This document shows, one piece after another, positions 27,805-37,491 of a stretch of DNA of 64,000 nt (position 1 is its first letter; every line of letters begins with the position of its first letter). Source of the DNA: JBKHBT01 sp046542255 (lineage in GTDB: Bacteria; UBP14; UBA6098; JBKHBT01); contig JBKHBT010000006.1 of assembly GCA_046542255.1 (NCBI GenBank), positions 10,012-74,011 on the forward strand. Reading direction: 5' to 3'. The translations under genes were made by a program, and so were the position numbers. A model generated the notes under the pieces. That model had not been told where the DNA came from. It saw only the letters and a program-made list of their open reading frames with translations, and did no database searches.

Positions 27805-28848
27805 ATGGCTACTGATGATAAAAAACAAAAAGCTCTAAAACTGGCTGTTGACCAGATACAAAAGGACTTTGGCTCCGGCTCTATTATGCGATTAGGCGAT
27901 AAAGGAGTCGATCTTTCTATACCAACGATATCTACCGGCTGTATTTCACTGGATACTGTTTTAGGTATTGGTGGAATTCCACGTGGAAGGATAACTGAAA
28001 TATTTGGCCCTGAAAGTTCGGGAAAAACTACACTCGCACTTCATTGTATAGCTGAAGCCCAAAAAACAGGGGGTTTTGCAGCATTTATCGATGCTGAACA
28101 TGCACTCGATCCGAAATATGCTCGCCAAATTGGTGTAGATACGGACAATCTATGGGTAGCACAGCCCGATTATGGCGAACAGGCACTCGATATTGCCGAA
28201 CAACTCGTTCGTTCGATGGCTGTCGATATTATCGTTATCGATTCCGTTGCTGCTTTGGTGCCAAAATCGGAAATCGAAGGCGAAATGGGTGATCAGTCGG
28301 TTGGGCTTCAGGCAAGGCTGATGTCTCGCGCTCTTAGGAAATTAGCTGCAATCGTCAATAAAACACGAACATCACTTGTTTTTATCAATCAAACTCGTAT
28401 GAAAATTGGCGTAATGTTCGGTTCACCAGAAACAACCAGTGGTGGTACTGCTCTGAAATTCTATAGCTCGGTTAGAATGCGAATTGCAAGAACCGGTTCT
28501 ATCAAAGTCAAGGGCGAGAATATGGGAAATACCACCAAAGTGAAAATCGTCAAAAATAAAGTAGCTCCACCATTCCGTGAGGCACAATTTGATATTATAT
28601 TTGGCGAAGGTATATCAAAGCTCGGTGAGATTCTCGACTTGGCTAGCGACATGAATGTTATTCAAAAACGCGGTGCTTACTACAAAATGGGCGATGATAC
28701 AATAGGCCAGGGCAAAGAAAATGCTAAGGAATTTCTCAAAGAGAATCCCAAAGTTGCTGCTGATCTCGAAAAACAAATCCGCGACAAGCTCGGCCTAGTC
28801 AAAGACAATGGCGACAAGAAAGAAGAAAAGAAAGAGAAGAAAAAGTAA
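27805..28848 (+). CDS. recA: recombinase RecA
   Basis: Product of 347 residues that forms filaments on single-stranded DNA, catalyses strand exchange and triggers SOS. Walker A is GPESSGKTT (68-76), the MAW region LFVNQTR-like segment is [12 protein letters not shown], and the DNA-binding loop region [10 protein letters not shown] is present. The C-terminal tail is rich in Lys and Glu. I chose ATG 27805 rather than 27781 because AGGATGGAGGT lies just before it and the family starts near here. A perfect 16-bp palindrome lies upstream. Confidence 0.98.
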   Translation: MATDDKKQKALKLAVDQIQKDFGSGSIMRLGDKGVDLSIPTISTGCISLDTVLGIGGIPRGRITEIFGPESSGKTTLALHCIAEAQKTGGFAAFIDAEHALDPKYARQIGVDTDNLWVAQPDYGEQALDIAEQLVRSMAVDIIVIDSVAALVPKSEIEGEMGDQSVGLQARLMSRALRKLAAIVNKTRTSLVFINQTRMKIGVMFGSPETTSGGTALKFYSSVRMRIARTGSIKVKGENMGNTTKVKIVKNKVAPPFREAQFDIIFGEGISKLGEILDLASDMNVIQKRGAYYKMGDDTIGQGKENAKEFLKENPKVAADLEKQIRDKLGLVKDNGDKKEEKKEKKK

Positions 28849-28867
28849 TTGCTGGGGAGATTAATAT

Positions 28868-29122
28868 ATGCCTGAAAAAAATAAACTTCAAAAACCACCT
28901 GAAAGTTTCGAGAAAGGTCTCGAAGAGCTTGAAAACCTCGTGGATGAAATAGAGCGTGGTGAAATGGATCTGGAGGATTCTCTCGAACTTTTCGACAGGG
29001 CGTCTTATCTTTCCAAATATTGCATGGAATTTCTGAAAAATGCAGAAAAGAAAATCAAGGTGCTTCTGCCCGATGGCGATGATTTCAAGCTGAAAGATTT
29101 CGACTCGGAAGAAGGATCCTGA
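28868..29122 (+). CDS. xseB: exodeoxyribonuclease VII small subunit
   Basis: The 84-residue protein has the XseB pattern ESFEKGLEELENLVDEIERG, then MDLEDSLELFDRA and a final Lys-rich helix. XseB pairs with XseA to degrade single-stranded DNA. XseA is not in the window. A GGGGAG site precedes the ATG. It lies 19 bp after recA, so repair genes are grouped, and a strong terminator hairpin follows. Confidence 0.92.
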   Translation: MPEKNKLQKPPESFEKGLEELENLVDEIERGEMDLEDSLELFDRASYLSKYCMEFLKNAEKKIKVLLPDGDDFKLKDFDSEEGS

Positions 29123-29141
29123 TTTTTTTAATATTTTATGT

Positions 29142-29210
29142 GGCCCAATAGCTATCTCATTTTAAGCAATAGAAAATGTTCGACCAGGAGAGATAGATTG
29201 GGCCTTTTTT
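29142..29210 (+). terminator. intrinsic terminator of recA-xseB, ending at the next start codon
   Basis: GGCCCAAT and CTATCTC (29142-29158, with a two-base bulge between them) pair with GAGATAG and ATTGGGCC (29190-29204), giving 15 pairs. A run of six T follows at 29205-29210. Only ATT separates the T-run from the ATG at 29214. This is a convincing rho-independent terminator, but its placement may also make it an attenuator of the next gene. Confidence 0.8.
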
Positions 29211-29213
29211 ATT

Positions 29214-30749
29214 ATGCGTAAATTTATTTTATATTTTACTTTAATTTTTTTTATAGCAGCCGCTTTTTCTATAACGATCCATGAAGTAGAATTTATCAAA
29301 ATGCCTGTTTTTCCAGCCGATGAAGGCTATGGAAAATTTCCATTTCCGCTACTTAACTGGCTTCATATCGATACTAAAGATATAGTGCTGATGCGCCTTC
29401 TGCCATTTTCGCCCGGCGATGAGATCAGCGATAGCCTGATTAATGAATATATTATGCAGGGCAAGCGTAATCTGAGCAATACCAGTTTCATATCGGATGC
29501 CGAGATCTACAGAATCGATACCACAAAAAATGGCCTGATCATAACATATCAAACATGGGAAATGTGGTCCACTAAACCAGCGGCAGATTTGTCCTATGTT
29601 GCTGGCCAATTGGAATATTCAGTAGAACTTGAAGAAGAGAATTTACTGGGATTAGGCACATGTATAGAATTTAGTTATGGCAAGCAAATCGATGATTATC
29701 ATGAGAAATTAAAAATCGACATTCCTCCGGTCCTACCCGAAAAATATAAATTTTACATGCTTTGGGATAAATCTGTTAGGATGGAAAAATATGATATTTC
29801 CTTAAGAAGGCCATCTATGACAAATTATGAGAAGGTTTTATCCGGCCTTACCATAAGAAAAAATGATGGCGAATTTGACCATTGGGTAAATGGAGACAGT
29901 ATAGATGGTAGCTACAATAAAGACGAAACTACCGCTTCTTTCGATTTATTACATAGACTCGATAATAATCTCTTTGTAGAAAGTTCGATTGGATATTTGG
30001 ATAAGAAAAGCACATTCAAAGAGGAGTCCAGAAGACATTTATCCAGGCGGTTTATCCTGGGAATGCGATATTTTAAGAGAAGTTATGAATGCACCGATTA
30101 TATCGACTGTTTTACAAGAGAAGAAGAAATTCAAAAGGGCTACAACCTATCACTAGCTCTGGATGTCGATCCATTTGCCAAAGAAGATAATATAAAAATC
30201 GATGCATCGCTGGGCACAGTGAACACGTTAGGTGATTATTTTTTGAGTCTAACTGCAAGTTCCGAATGGTCATTTTATAAACGCACAAATAGAATCGATT
30301 TGTCACTGGTTTCACCCAAATTTCTAAATACCAGAATTATCAATTCTTATACATATAAGTCAATAATAAATGGCGATATAGATGATTATTATTATGAAGG
30401 TTCCGATAATAGATTGCGAGGCTATTCAGTTCATGAGCTTGTTGGTGAAGAGTATTTTGCTGCAAATATAGAAAGCAGATTTTTCACGAATATTGAATTC
30501 TTCTCGATTCGGCCTTCTATTGTACTATTTTTCGATTCGGCAAATTTTGGGAAGATGGATAGTTTTGATGATTATCATTTCGGAGCAGGTGGGGGACTCA
30601 GACTTTCTTCGACAAAGGCATCTACTATCATGAGATTCGAGATCGCTACTGCAATCGGTAAAGGAAGCCCAGAACCGAAATACATAGTAGTTTCGAGATT
30701 GCCATTTAGTGGAATACTGGGGATTGAAGATTTTATTGGCAGTCTTTAA
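29214..30749 (+). CDS. Omp85/BamA-like outer-membrane beta-barrel protein
   Basis: The 511-residue protein has a signal peptide (MRKFILYFTLIFFIAAAFS), a single POTRA-like region at about 50-125 (LLPFSPGDEISDSLINEYIM is the typical opening) and a long beta-strand-rich C-terminal part. Near the end are DNRLRGY, a typical Omp85-type RGY element, and AANIESRFF, and the family-typical FDSANFG strand. Members insert proteins or move molecules across the outer membrane; with a single POTRA this is not BamA itself. No ribosome site is seen: the ATG follows the upstream terminator T-run directly. It is followed 79 bp later by a VWA gene with its own promoter. Confidence 0.8.
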   Translation: MRKFILYFTLIFFIAAAFSITIHEVEFIKMPVFPADEGYGKFPFPLLNWLHIDTKDIVLMRLLPFSPGDEISDSLINEYIMQGKRNLSNTSFISDAEIYRIDTTKNGLIITYQTWEMWSTKPAADLSYVAGQLEYSVELEEENLLGLGTCIEFSYGKQIDDYHEKLKIDIPPVLPEKYKFYMLWDKSVRMEKYDISLRRPSMTNYEKVLSGLTIRKNDGEFDHWVNGDSIDGSYNKDETTASFDLLHRLDNNLFVESSIGYLDKKSTFKEESRRHLSRRFILGMRYFKRSYECTDYIDCFTREEEIQKGYNLSLALDVDPFAKEDNIKIDASLGTVNTLGDYFLSLTASSEWSFYKRTNRIDLSLVSPKFLNTRIINSYTYKSIINGDIDDYYYEGSDNRLRGYSVHELVGEEYFAANIESRFFTNIEFFSIRPSIVLFFDSANFGKMDSFDDYHFGAGGGLRLSSTKASTIMRFEIATAIGKGSPEPKYIVVSRLPFSGILGIEDFIGSL

Positions 30750-30771
30750 TCAAATTTTTGCTACTATATAT

Positions 30772-30799
30772 TTGACAATTCGAAATATATTTCTATAAT
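30772..30799 (+). promoter_or_regulatory. perfect sigma70-type promoter of the first tandem VWA gene
   Basis: TTGACA (30772-30777), a 16-base spacer and TATAAT (30794-30799) match both consensus hexamers fully. The start codon lies 28 bases after the -10 box, with AGGTGG just before it. This implies strong transcription of the secreted protein. Confidence 0.8.
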
Positions 30800-30827
30800 A
30801 TATAATACAAGAAATTTTAGGTGGACA

Positions 30828-33464
30828 ATGAAGATTTTATGGCTAAAACTATTTGCGGTTCTTTTTCTCTTTAATAGCCTTCTTCTAGCGCATGTGGAAT
30901 TATCTGATATTAGCGCTGAAGGTTGTTCGACACGATATGTTACAGTTTGTGTTAGATATGGCGATGAAGATGGCTATTTTGTACGCGATTTGGATATGGA
31001 TGATTTCCAATTCCATGAAAATGGAGAAGCACTTAATCCACCCGATATTGAATTGCTTAATCATTGTCCTTCCGAGTCGCTGATGGTCGATATTGTTATT
31101 TTTTTGGACCTTTCTACAAGTATGGATGATGAAATCGATGATCTCAGGATGAATATCCCCGCTTTTGTCGATGGCATTGGAATAATGGATTACCGAATTG
31201 CGATTGTGATTTTTAATGGCTGTCCTGAAGAGGTTTTCGATGGTGGTATAAGAGAAATCATTAGAACCGATTTTTCCGATCCTTCTTGCGCGTGGGATGC
31301 ATCTGGCCCCGACTTTTGGGCCAGCGATTTAGACGAGTTTACTTGCCTTTTCGATGCTGGCTATGAGGAATTCTATGAAGCACTGCCCTGGGCAAGAGGC
31401 TCTGGCGATGAAGATCAATATGGCGCAATGTACGAAGCTGCCAGTAGGCTGAGTTTTCGCACAGATGCAAGAAGAGTCTTCGTTCTTTTCACCGATGAAA
31501 GGCCGATTCATTCCGGTGCATGTGCACCAAGTTGGGGGCCTGGTGATTCGGATTTGGAAGCATTTATCGATACAATGAATCTGTATAATATCGATGTAGT
31601 TCCAGTTACCCCAGAGGATGGATATTTTGAATACAGTTCATTAGAACCAATCGAAAGAAGAAATTATGATGGATATTATACACTTGCAGACAGCACCGGT
31701 GGCCAATGGCTGGATCTATATTCATCCGATTTCAGTGAATTGGTTGAAAATATTACAAGAGCCATTGCTGCTGATAGCTGTTGCTACCAATTCCGGTTCA
31801 TGGAACAATTCTATTGCAGCGGAACAAACTATCTCGATGCTTATACAGATTCATTCGGAATCGGCGCTAATTCATATGATGCTCATTGCATTCCAAGGAA
31901 TACCTGGCGTATTCCATCCCCGGAATGCGGCCTTTTTTCAAGCTGTGAGTACCAAAATATCGCTTTATTCTTTTTTGAAGAAAATGTCTTTGGACTATCC
32001 GAAATCGTACTCGAGGTCGAGGGCATCGAGTATGGTCTTTCATCGCCCGAGATAGAATTCCATGGAGACACCCTTGTTGTTTTCCAGCCGGAGGTTCCCT
32101 GGCAGAATGGCCAGATGGTGAATTTCGATTTGGCCTATGCTGTAGATGATTCTGGTTGTTATATATATGGTGAGCCTTGCAGCGTTCAAATCGATATTGC
32201 ACCGCCTGTTATAGTAGATAATTACCCGGCAAATGGCCTGTTTGTTAATTCTGACACAACAACGATTTTCTTTGTCTTGCACGACTCACTTTCCGGCATC
32301 GACTGGGGCAATTTCGATAGAAGTTTCATCGAATTGACAGTTAATGGCTCAGTTCGTGATGAATGGGAGCATAGAATAAATGCAGATACTGTATTTATTG
32401 AAATTATTTCTTTTGATGATGGAGATTCGGTTAATATGGAAATATCTATTCCGGATTCTCCTGATTACGATTATTGCCCGCCAAATACCGGAGAATTTGA
32501 TTTGTATTTCCTTGTTAGAATAAGCCAACCTGTCGCAGAAATCATATTGCCATCTCCAGAGACAATTTCAGCATGTATCGATCAAGAGATTCATATCAAA
32601 ATCGAAGATCCCGATGGAATCGACTGGACGACTATTGAATTAAGAGTAAAAGACTCTCTTTTTTTATGGGACTTTCCCGAAATTTCTCATAATGGCGATA
32701 CTCTGATCTTTAATCCACCTACAAATTTCTATGAGGATAATGATACCATCGATGTAGAACTTCTTCGAGCAGATGATATATTCGGACGTAGCCTCCAGGA
32801 AATCCTTCAATGGACTTTCTATATGGATTTTTCGCCACCAATCGCAGAAATGCAGGAGCCTCATGATGGTCAGATGATTAACATAAACAATCCAGTATTG
32901 ATGGTGGATGTTGTTGATTCTTTTTCAGGCTTGCAAGAGGACTCGGTTTGGTTTTCTTTCGAAGGAGATATTTACACTATCGATGATTTGAATTATGTCC
33001 CAGAAAGTCATCGGGGTGGTTTATTTCAGCTCGATCTCGAGCAGCATGATATTATCCTTAGCGCAGGTGATACTGTAAATTTGATTGTGCATTCTTGCGA
33101 TATGCCAGACACATGTGGCCCAAATTGCCAGGACGCTATTTTTCAGTTCAATGTTGAGCCACAAGTTCCATGCAGGCAATGGCCTAATCCATTCACACCC
33201 AATAATGATAGATTCAATGACTTCGTAGTATTCGATTACCCTCACATGTATACCGAAGATGCAGAGCTTAAGATATTTGATAAAAGAAAGGCTATAGTCT
33301 TTGAGAAACAAATGAATAATATCTCTCATTATTTCCAGTATGAAAACAGAATGTGGACCGGTTTCGACACGAAAAATGATTTGACAAGGCCGGGACTGTA
33401 CTTTTATATGATTATCAAAGATGACGAAGTAATCTGCGAGGGGACAATCACTCTGATAAGGTGA
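30828..33464 (+). CDS. secreted VWA-domain protein with a CHU_C-like C-terminal domain
   Basis: The 878-residue protein has a signal peptide (MKILWLKLFAVLFLFNSLLLA) and a Cys-rich N-terminal part. A VWA domain spans about 86-311 with the metal-ion site DLSTS in FLDLSTSMDDEI. Ig-like modules with repeated IAPPVIVDNYP and FSPPIAEMQEP phrases follow. The last 95 residues contain WPNPFTPNNDRFND, LKIFDKR, and a final EGTITLIR. Its N-terminal half is paralogous to the protein at 33.6 kb (same order of Cys, NGCPEE, SWGPG and CCY motifs), while the end domain matches that of the 14.6-kb protein. Function unknown; extracellular binding or assembly is likely. A perfect promoter lies upstream. Confidence 0.88.
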   Translation: MKILWLKLFAVLFLFNSLLLAHVELSDISAEGCSTRYVTVCVRYGDEDGYFVRDLDMDDFQFHENGEALNPPDIELLNHCPSESLMVDIVIFLDLSTSMDDEIDDLRMNIPAFVDGIGIMDYRIAIVIFNGCPEEVFDGGIREIIRTDFSDPSCAWDASGPDFWASDLDEFTCLFDAGYEEFYEALPWARGSGDEDQYGAMYEAASRLSFRTDARRVFVLFTDERPIHSGACAPSWGPGDSDLEAFIDTMNLYNIDVVPVTPEDGYFEYSSLEPIERRNYDGYYTLADSTGGQWLDLYSSDFSELVENITRAIAADSCCYQFRFMEQFYCSGTNYLDAYTDSFGIGANSYDAHCIPRNTWRIPSPECGLFSSCEYQNIALFFFEENVFGLSEIVLEVEGIEYGLSSPEIEFHGDTLVVFQPEVPWQNGQMVNFDLAYAVDDSGCYIYGEPCSVQIDIAPPVIVDNYPANGLFVNSDTTTIFFVLHDSLSGIDWGNFDRSFIELTVNGSVRDEWEHRINADTVFIEIISFDDGDSVNMEISIPDSPDYDYCPPNTGEFDLYFLVRISQPVAEIILPSPETISACIDQEIHIKIEDPDGIDWTTIELRVKDSLFLWDFPEISHNGDTLIFNPPTNFYEDNDTIDVELLRADDIFGRSLQEILQWTFYMDFSPPIAEMQEPHDGQMININNPVLMVDVVDSFSGLQEDSVWFSFEGDIYTIDDLNYVPESHRGGLFQLDLEQHDIILSAGDTVNLIVHSCDMPDTCGPNCQDAIFQFNVEPQVPCRQWPNPFTPNNDRFNDFVVFDYPHMYTEDAELKIFDKRKAIVFEKQMNNISHYFQYENRMWTGFDTKNDLTRPGLYFYMIIKDDEVICEGTITLIR

Positions 33465-33522
33465 TTTGCATAATATCGATGACAAAATCAGTTTTTGTAA
33501 TTTCTGCCTTTTTGTGATTTTA

Positions 33523-33552
33523 TTGGCAAATATTAGATAAATTTCTTATATT
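33523..33552 (+). promoter_or_regulatory. candidate promoter of the second tandem VWA gene
   Basis: TTGGCA at 33523-33528 and TATATT at 33547-33552 are 18 bases apart, each with five of six consensus matches. The downstream start at 33593 has GGAGGG at 33584-33589. Confidence 0.5.
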
Positions 33553-33592
33553 GTTCTTTGTATTTGATAAAAATCTCATTATTGGAGGGAAG

Positions 33593-36500
33593 ATGTTAAG
33601 AAAATTTTTTTTATTACTACTAATCCTGTCAATATCCTTATCACTTGCCGATATCAATGGTTATCGCCATGCTGGAAGCAATGATGCAAGCCCTATTGAG
33701 CCATTGCGAGATTTTTCGCCGAGTGATGAAACCGAACCGCTCTATCACTGGTACAATGAAGTAACCGAGCTTTATTCAGAATCCTGTTCACTTGTTTATA
33801 CAACGGTTTGCGTCACCGATGAGCATGGAAATTATGTTCGTGATTTGCATCTTGAAAATTTCAATTTTATCGATAATCGCGATACCATATTGCCACCGGA
33901 TATTGTGCAGCTTAATGAATGCCCCACCGATTCGATTTATGTGGATATGGTCATGTTTTTTGATCTTTCAACAAGTATGGATGATGAAATAACCGAACTT
34001 AGATCGCATATTTCAGAATTTATAGAGTCGCTATCGCCAGAGATCAATTTTCGGCTTGCATATTGGACTTTTAATGGCTGCCCGGATGAAGGTTCTGGTT
34101 CGACTGCCGGAAGACGAGACCGATATCGTGTCGATTTTTCTGACCCGGACTGTGATTATGATAGATTGGCGCCACATGACTGGGCATCCAATGCCGAAGA
34201 AGCACAATGCCTTTTCGATGCTGGATACCATTATTTCTATTCCTTACCGGTTTCAGATAGAGGAAGCGGCTATGAAGACCAATATGGAATGCTTGCCCAT
34301 GCCGGTTCCACGATGGTATTTCGTCCGGAAGCAAGAAGGATTTTCTTTCTCTTTACCGATGAAGAGCCAATTTATAATGAAGCAGAATGCTCGCCAAGTT
34401 GGGGCCCCGGAGAAGGCCCGGGTTCAGAGCTTTATGATTTCATCGATCTTATGAATGAAAATAGTATCGATGTATTTCCTGTAACACCTCATGATGGCGA
34501 GATGGAATATGTTGTCGGCTTAGAGCCTGCCAGCCGTGCTAATTATGCTGGTTATTATGAACTCGCTGATTCAACAAATGGACATTGGTTCTGGCTGTAT
34601 TCAGATGATTATGGAGCTATGGTCGATTCGATTGCTGCTGTTATTACACCGGAGCCATGCTGTTATAGCTTCATGTATCGAACTACTGCAAGCTGCGATT
34701 CCATGGCAGAACTTCAGATCGATTCTTATGATGATACCTGGTTCGGAACGACTACAGAATACTATCATGGGCTTTGCCCACCATCATTCGAGCTTGTAAT
34801 GCCCGAATTCTCCGGTGGTATTACTACATGCGAAAGACAGGAGATAGCATTCGAGCTGAATAATCCTTATTTTGGCCTAATCGATACAAACTTCGTAAAT
34901 TTCTTGATAAATGATGTAATGTATTCATCAGGTGATGCTGAACTCTCTATTACTCCAACGTTGGTAAGCTTTATACCATCGGAATCTTTCGCTCATGGCG
35001 ATATGGTGATTTTCCAGATTGTTTCTGCTTTCAATACAGAAGGCTGCCTCGGATTCTCGCCGGTTTGTACTTTCTTCGTTGACCTTATGCCACCAGAATG
35101 TCATGATCCTTATCCGGCCGAAGGCGAGACGCTTTTTACAGCCATCGATACACTCGGCATATCTCTTAGCGATGATTTTGCAGGCGTTGATTTCGATCTT
35201 ATTGGCCCGGAGAATATCTCTATTGCAGTTCACGGAGATACAGCAGATTTTGGCGATATCGAAATCATAGATGATAGAATACATATCTATGATGTGATTT
35301 TCCCGCATGATGGTGATGTTACAGTTTGCGTGCATGATATTCCCGACCATCCCGACTATTCATATTGCCCGGCCAATCTCGGCGATTGCTGCTATGAATT
35401 TGTACTATATTTCAGTCCGCAGACATTCTGGTTCCCGGATACTATCCGGCCGCCATGCGATACCCTTTTGATTCCGATATTTATTGATACAATCGGCCCG
35501 ATGGTAATAGAATCTGCCAGTTTCGAAATCAGCTTCGATCCTGAAGTCTGTTCGCCTATTGGAATAGTATTTGATAGCACACTGACCTCTGAATGGATGG
35601 TCGATGCTTCAGATATAGATACCGAAACCGGCCATTTGAGCGGCTCGATTTCTGGTCCAGCACTTTCGCCTGGTGATGCCGGAGAATTTGTTTACATCAG
35701 AACAGCAGTCAATTGCGATGCCTGGGGCGGAGACTATTGTCCACTCGAAATAGATACCATGATACTAAACGGAGGCTCGCCCAGAGCGATTGTGCGTGAT
35801 GGTTTCCTTGTTGTCGATTGGCGATGGACAGAATGGATAGTCCAGCTCGAGATTCTCAATCAGACCAATCCCGATTCTGGGCTGCGATTAGCCATTGGGG
35901 GCGACAGGTATTCTACCGATCTCTATGATCCAGAATCCGACCTTATTATTCTACCGCATATTCCCGGTTTTGTCAGAGCGCATCTTGCAATAGATGATCC
36001 GGATTATCCCTGGGTAACTCAGCTAAGACGCGATATGCAGGATCTCGAGCCGAATAATAGATGGATTATCCCAACTTTTGACGAGCCGAATGGAATAATC
36101 AAATGGAAACCACATAGATTCCCGGAAGGCAAATTCTATTTGAATAGTATTATCGATATGAAGCGCGATTCTATGGCGCTTTTCCACGAGGATGATACAT
36201 TAATAATCGACTGGATTACGCCGCCTTTCAATATTGATACGCTATGCTTCGCACCGGGTTGGAATCTTGTTTCTACGCCGGTTGTTCCACCAAGATATGA
36301 AGCAAGCGATGTTATGGATTTCTCACCTGTTGACGCCTATTATTACAATACTGAGTTGAAGCTTTACGAAGAAATGGAAGACCTGCAAAGAGGCAAGAGC
36401 TATTGGGTTTTTGCGATGAGAGATACCTGTATCAAAATTGGCGGAGTCGAATTGGACAATTACAATACCAATCTGCTTCCAGGTTGGAATATGATAGGCT

Positions 36501-37342
36501 CCATCTGCGATAGTGTCGATATTTCCGAAATTTGTACTGTACCTTCGGATGCCATACTGCCGGGTTCGATTTATGAATATGATGTGGATGAAGGCTACTA
36601 TATTGCTGCCGAATATCTCGTGCCTGGTAAAGGCTATTGGGCTATGGCCTTCGAAAGAGCCGTCCTTAGCGTTCCAACTGGCGGAATGTATTGCAAGCAG
36701 ATGCCGGTTGGCATCATGCCAGAAAATATTGGCAATATAATAATAGGCGATGAAGTATTGTATTATACTTCGTCACAAGAAGCACGCAATTCTCTCGATA
36801 GATACGACCGCCCGATACCGCCATCGGCTCCCGAATCTGATTTGATGCGAAAAGCAACTTTCGTTCGCGATGGTTTCAATCTCGATACCGACATCGCTTT
36901 TACTCCTTCATGGAATATCAGGATTTATGAGCAGTCAACCTTGAACTTTGCTAATCTGCCTGGGGAATATCAAATGATGGAATTGCTCGATGATAATGGA
37001 AATAAGACAGAGATTTTATCTGGACAAAATATTAATCTCGAGCCTGGTAATTATCTTCTGAAAGCTGCCAGTGAAAAAGTCGAGTCATTCCAGCTTCTGG
37101 GCGCATATCCAAATCCATTTAATAGCTCGGTCGAGATTTCATTCTATACACAAAATTCGACAGAAATTTCCATCGAAATTATAGATGCCAATGGTCGTTT
37201 GGTCGAGAAAATATATGAAGGCAGCTCAAAAATCGGCATCAATACTGTAAAATGGCACGCCGATTGTCCAAGCGGTAATTACATCTATAAGATTATTTCC
37301 GATGAAGATAATCTGATAGGTAATTTGATGCTTGTCAAGTAA
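33593..37342 (+). CDS. secreted VWA and cohesin-like protein with a FlgD/Por-type C-terminal domain
   Basis: The product has 1249 residues. ATG 33593 was chosen because GGAGGG sits just before it and a signal peptide starts there (MLRKFFLLLLILSISLSLA); the frame is open further up to 33551. The VWA domain covers about 116-352 with DLSTS in FFDLSTSMDDEI. A cohesin-like beta-sandwich lies at about 609-745 (SFEISFDPEVCSPIG). The segment 760-1130 has two GWN motifs (GWNLVSTPVVPP and GWNMIGS) and is closely shared with the 1536-residue protein. The last 85 residues hold AYPNPFNSSVEISF and end in NLMLVK, a Por/FlgD-type sorting domain. It is a tandem paralogue of the gene before it but ends differently. 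Confidence 0.88.
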   Translation: MLRKFFLLLLILSISLSLADINGYRHAGSNDASPIEPLRDFSPSDETEPLYHWYNEVTELYSESCSLVYTTVCVTDEHGNYVRDLHLENFNFIDNRDTILPPDIVQLNECPTDSIYVDMVMFFDLSTSMDDEITELRSHISEFIESLSPEINFRLAYWTFNGCPDEGSGSTAGRRDRYRVDFSDPDCDYDRLAPHDWASNAEEAQCLFDAGYHYFYSLPVSDRGSGYEDQYGMLAHAGSTMVFRPEARRIFFLFTDEEPIYNEAECSPSWGPGEGPGSELYDFIDLMNENSIDVFPVTPHDGEMEYVVGLEPASRANYAGYYELADSTNGHWFWLYSDDYGAMVDSIAAVITPEPCCYSFMYRTTASCDSMAELQIDSYDDTWFGTTTEYYHGLCPPSFELVMPEFSGGITTCERQEIAFELNNPYFGLIDTNFVNFLINDVMYSSGDAELSITPTLVSFIPSESFAHGDMVIFQIVSAFNTEGCLGFSPVCTFFVDLMPPECHDPYPAEGETLFTAIDTLGISLSDDFAGVDFDLIGPENISIAVHGDTADFGDIEIIDDRIHIYDVIFPHDGDVTVCVHDIPDHPDYSYCPANLGDCCYEFVLYFSPQTFWFPDTIRPPCDTLLIPIFIDTIGPMVIESASFEISFDPEVCSPIGIVFDSTLTSEWMVDASDIDTETGHLSGSISGPALSPGDAGEFVYIRTAVNCDAWGGDYCPLEIDTMILNGGSPRAIVRDGFLVVDWRWTEWIVQLEILNQTNPDSGLRLAIGGDRYSTDLYDPESDLIILPHIPGFVRAHLAIDDPDYPWVTQLRRDMQDLEPNNRWIIPTFDEPNGIIKWKPHRFPEGKFYLNSIIDMKRDSMALFHEDDTLIIDWITPPFNIDTLCFAPGWNLVSTPVVPPRYEASDVMDFSPVDAYYYNTELKLYEEMEDLQRGKSYWVFAMRDTCIKIGGVELDNYNTNLLPGWNMIGSICDSVDISEICTVPSDAILPGSIYEYDVDEGYYIAAEYLVPGKGYWAMAFERAVLSVPTGGMYCKQMPVGIMPENIGNIIIGDEVLYYTSSQEARNSLDRYDRPIPPSAPESDLMRKATFVRDGFNLDTDIAFTPSWNIRIYEQSTLNFANLPGEYQMMELLDDNGNKTEILSGQNINLEPGNYLLKAASEKVESFQLLGAYPNPFNSSVEISFYTQNSTEISIEIIDANGRLVEKIYEGSSKIGINTVKWHADCPSGNYIYKIISDEDNLIGNLMLVK

Positions 37343-37353
37343 TAGCTAATAAA

Positions 37354-37383
37354 AAAAGGGCTTCGCTTCTGTGAGGTCCTTTT
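37354..37383 (+). terminator. intrinsic terminator of the second tandem VWA gene
   Basis: AAAAGGGCTTC (37354-37364) pairs with GAGGTCCTTTT (37373-37383) around an eight-base loop, with two G-T pairs. It lies 11 bases after the stop codon; the T-run is part of the 3' arm. Confidence 0.6.
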
Positions 37384-37491
37384 GACTTCCATATTATCAA
37401 TTTCCTTATTGCTTGAAGTGCCGACTTTGATTAATTTATGCTGCAATATGCCGATTAGTATATTGGTGAATTTGATGAAAGTGAGAATAAT

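Noticed and set aside
33484..33521. Terminator after the first tandem VWA gene
   Set aside because: AAAATCA and TGATTTT can pair, but the stem is short, AT-rich and has a 24-base loop, so it is too weak to report.
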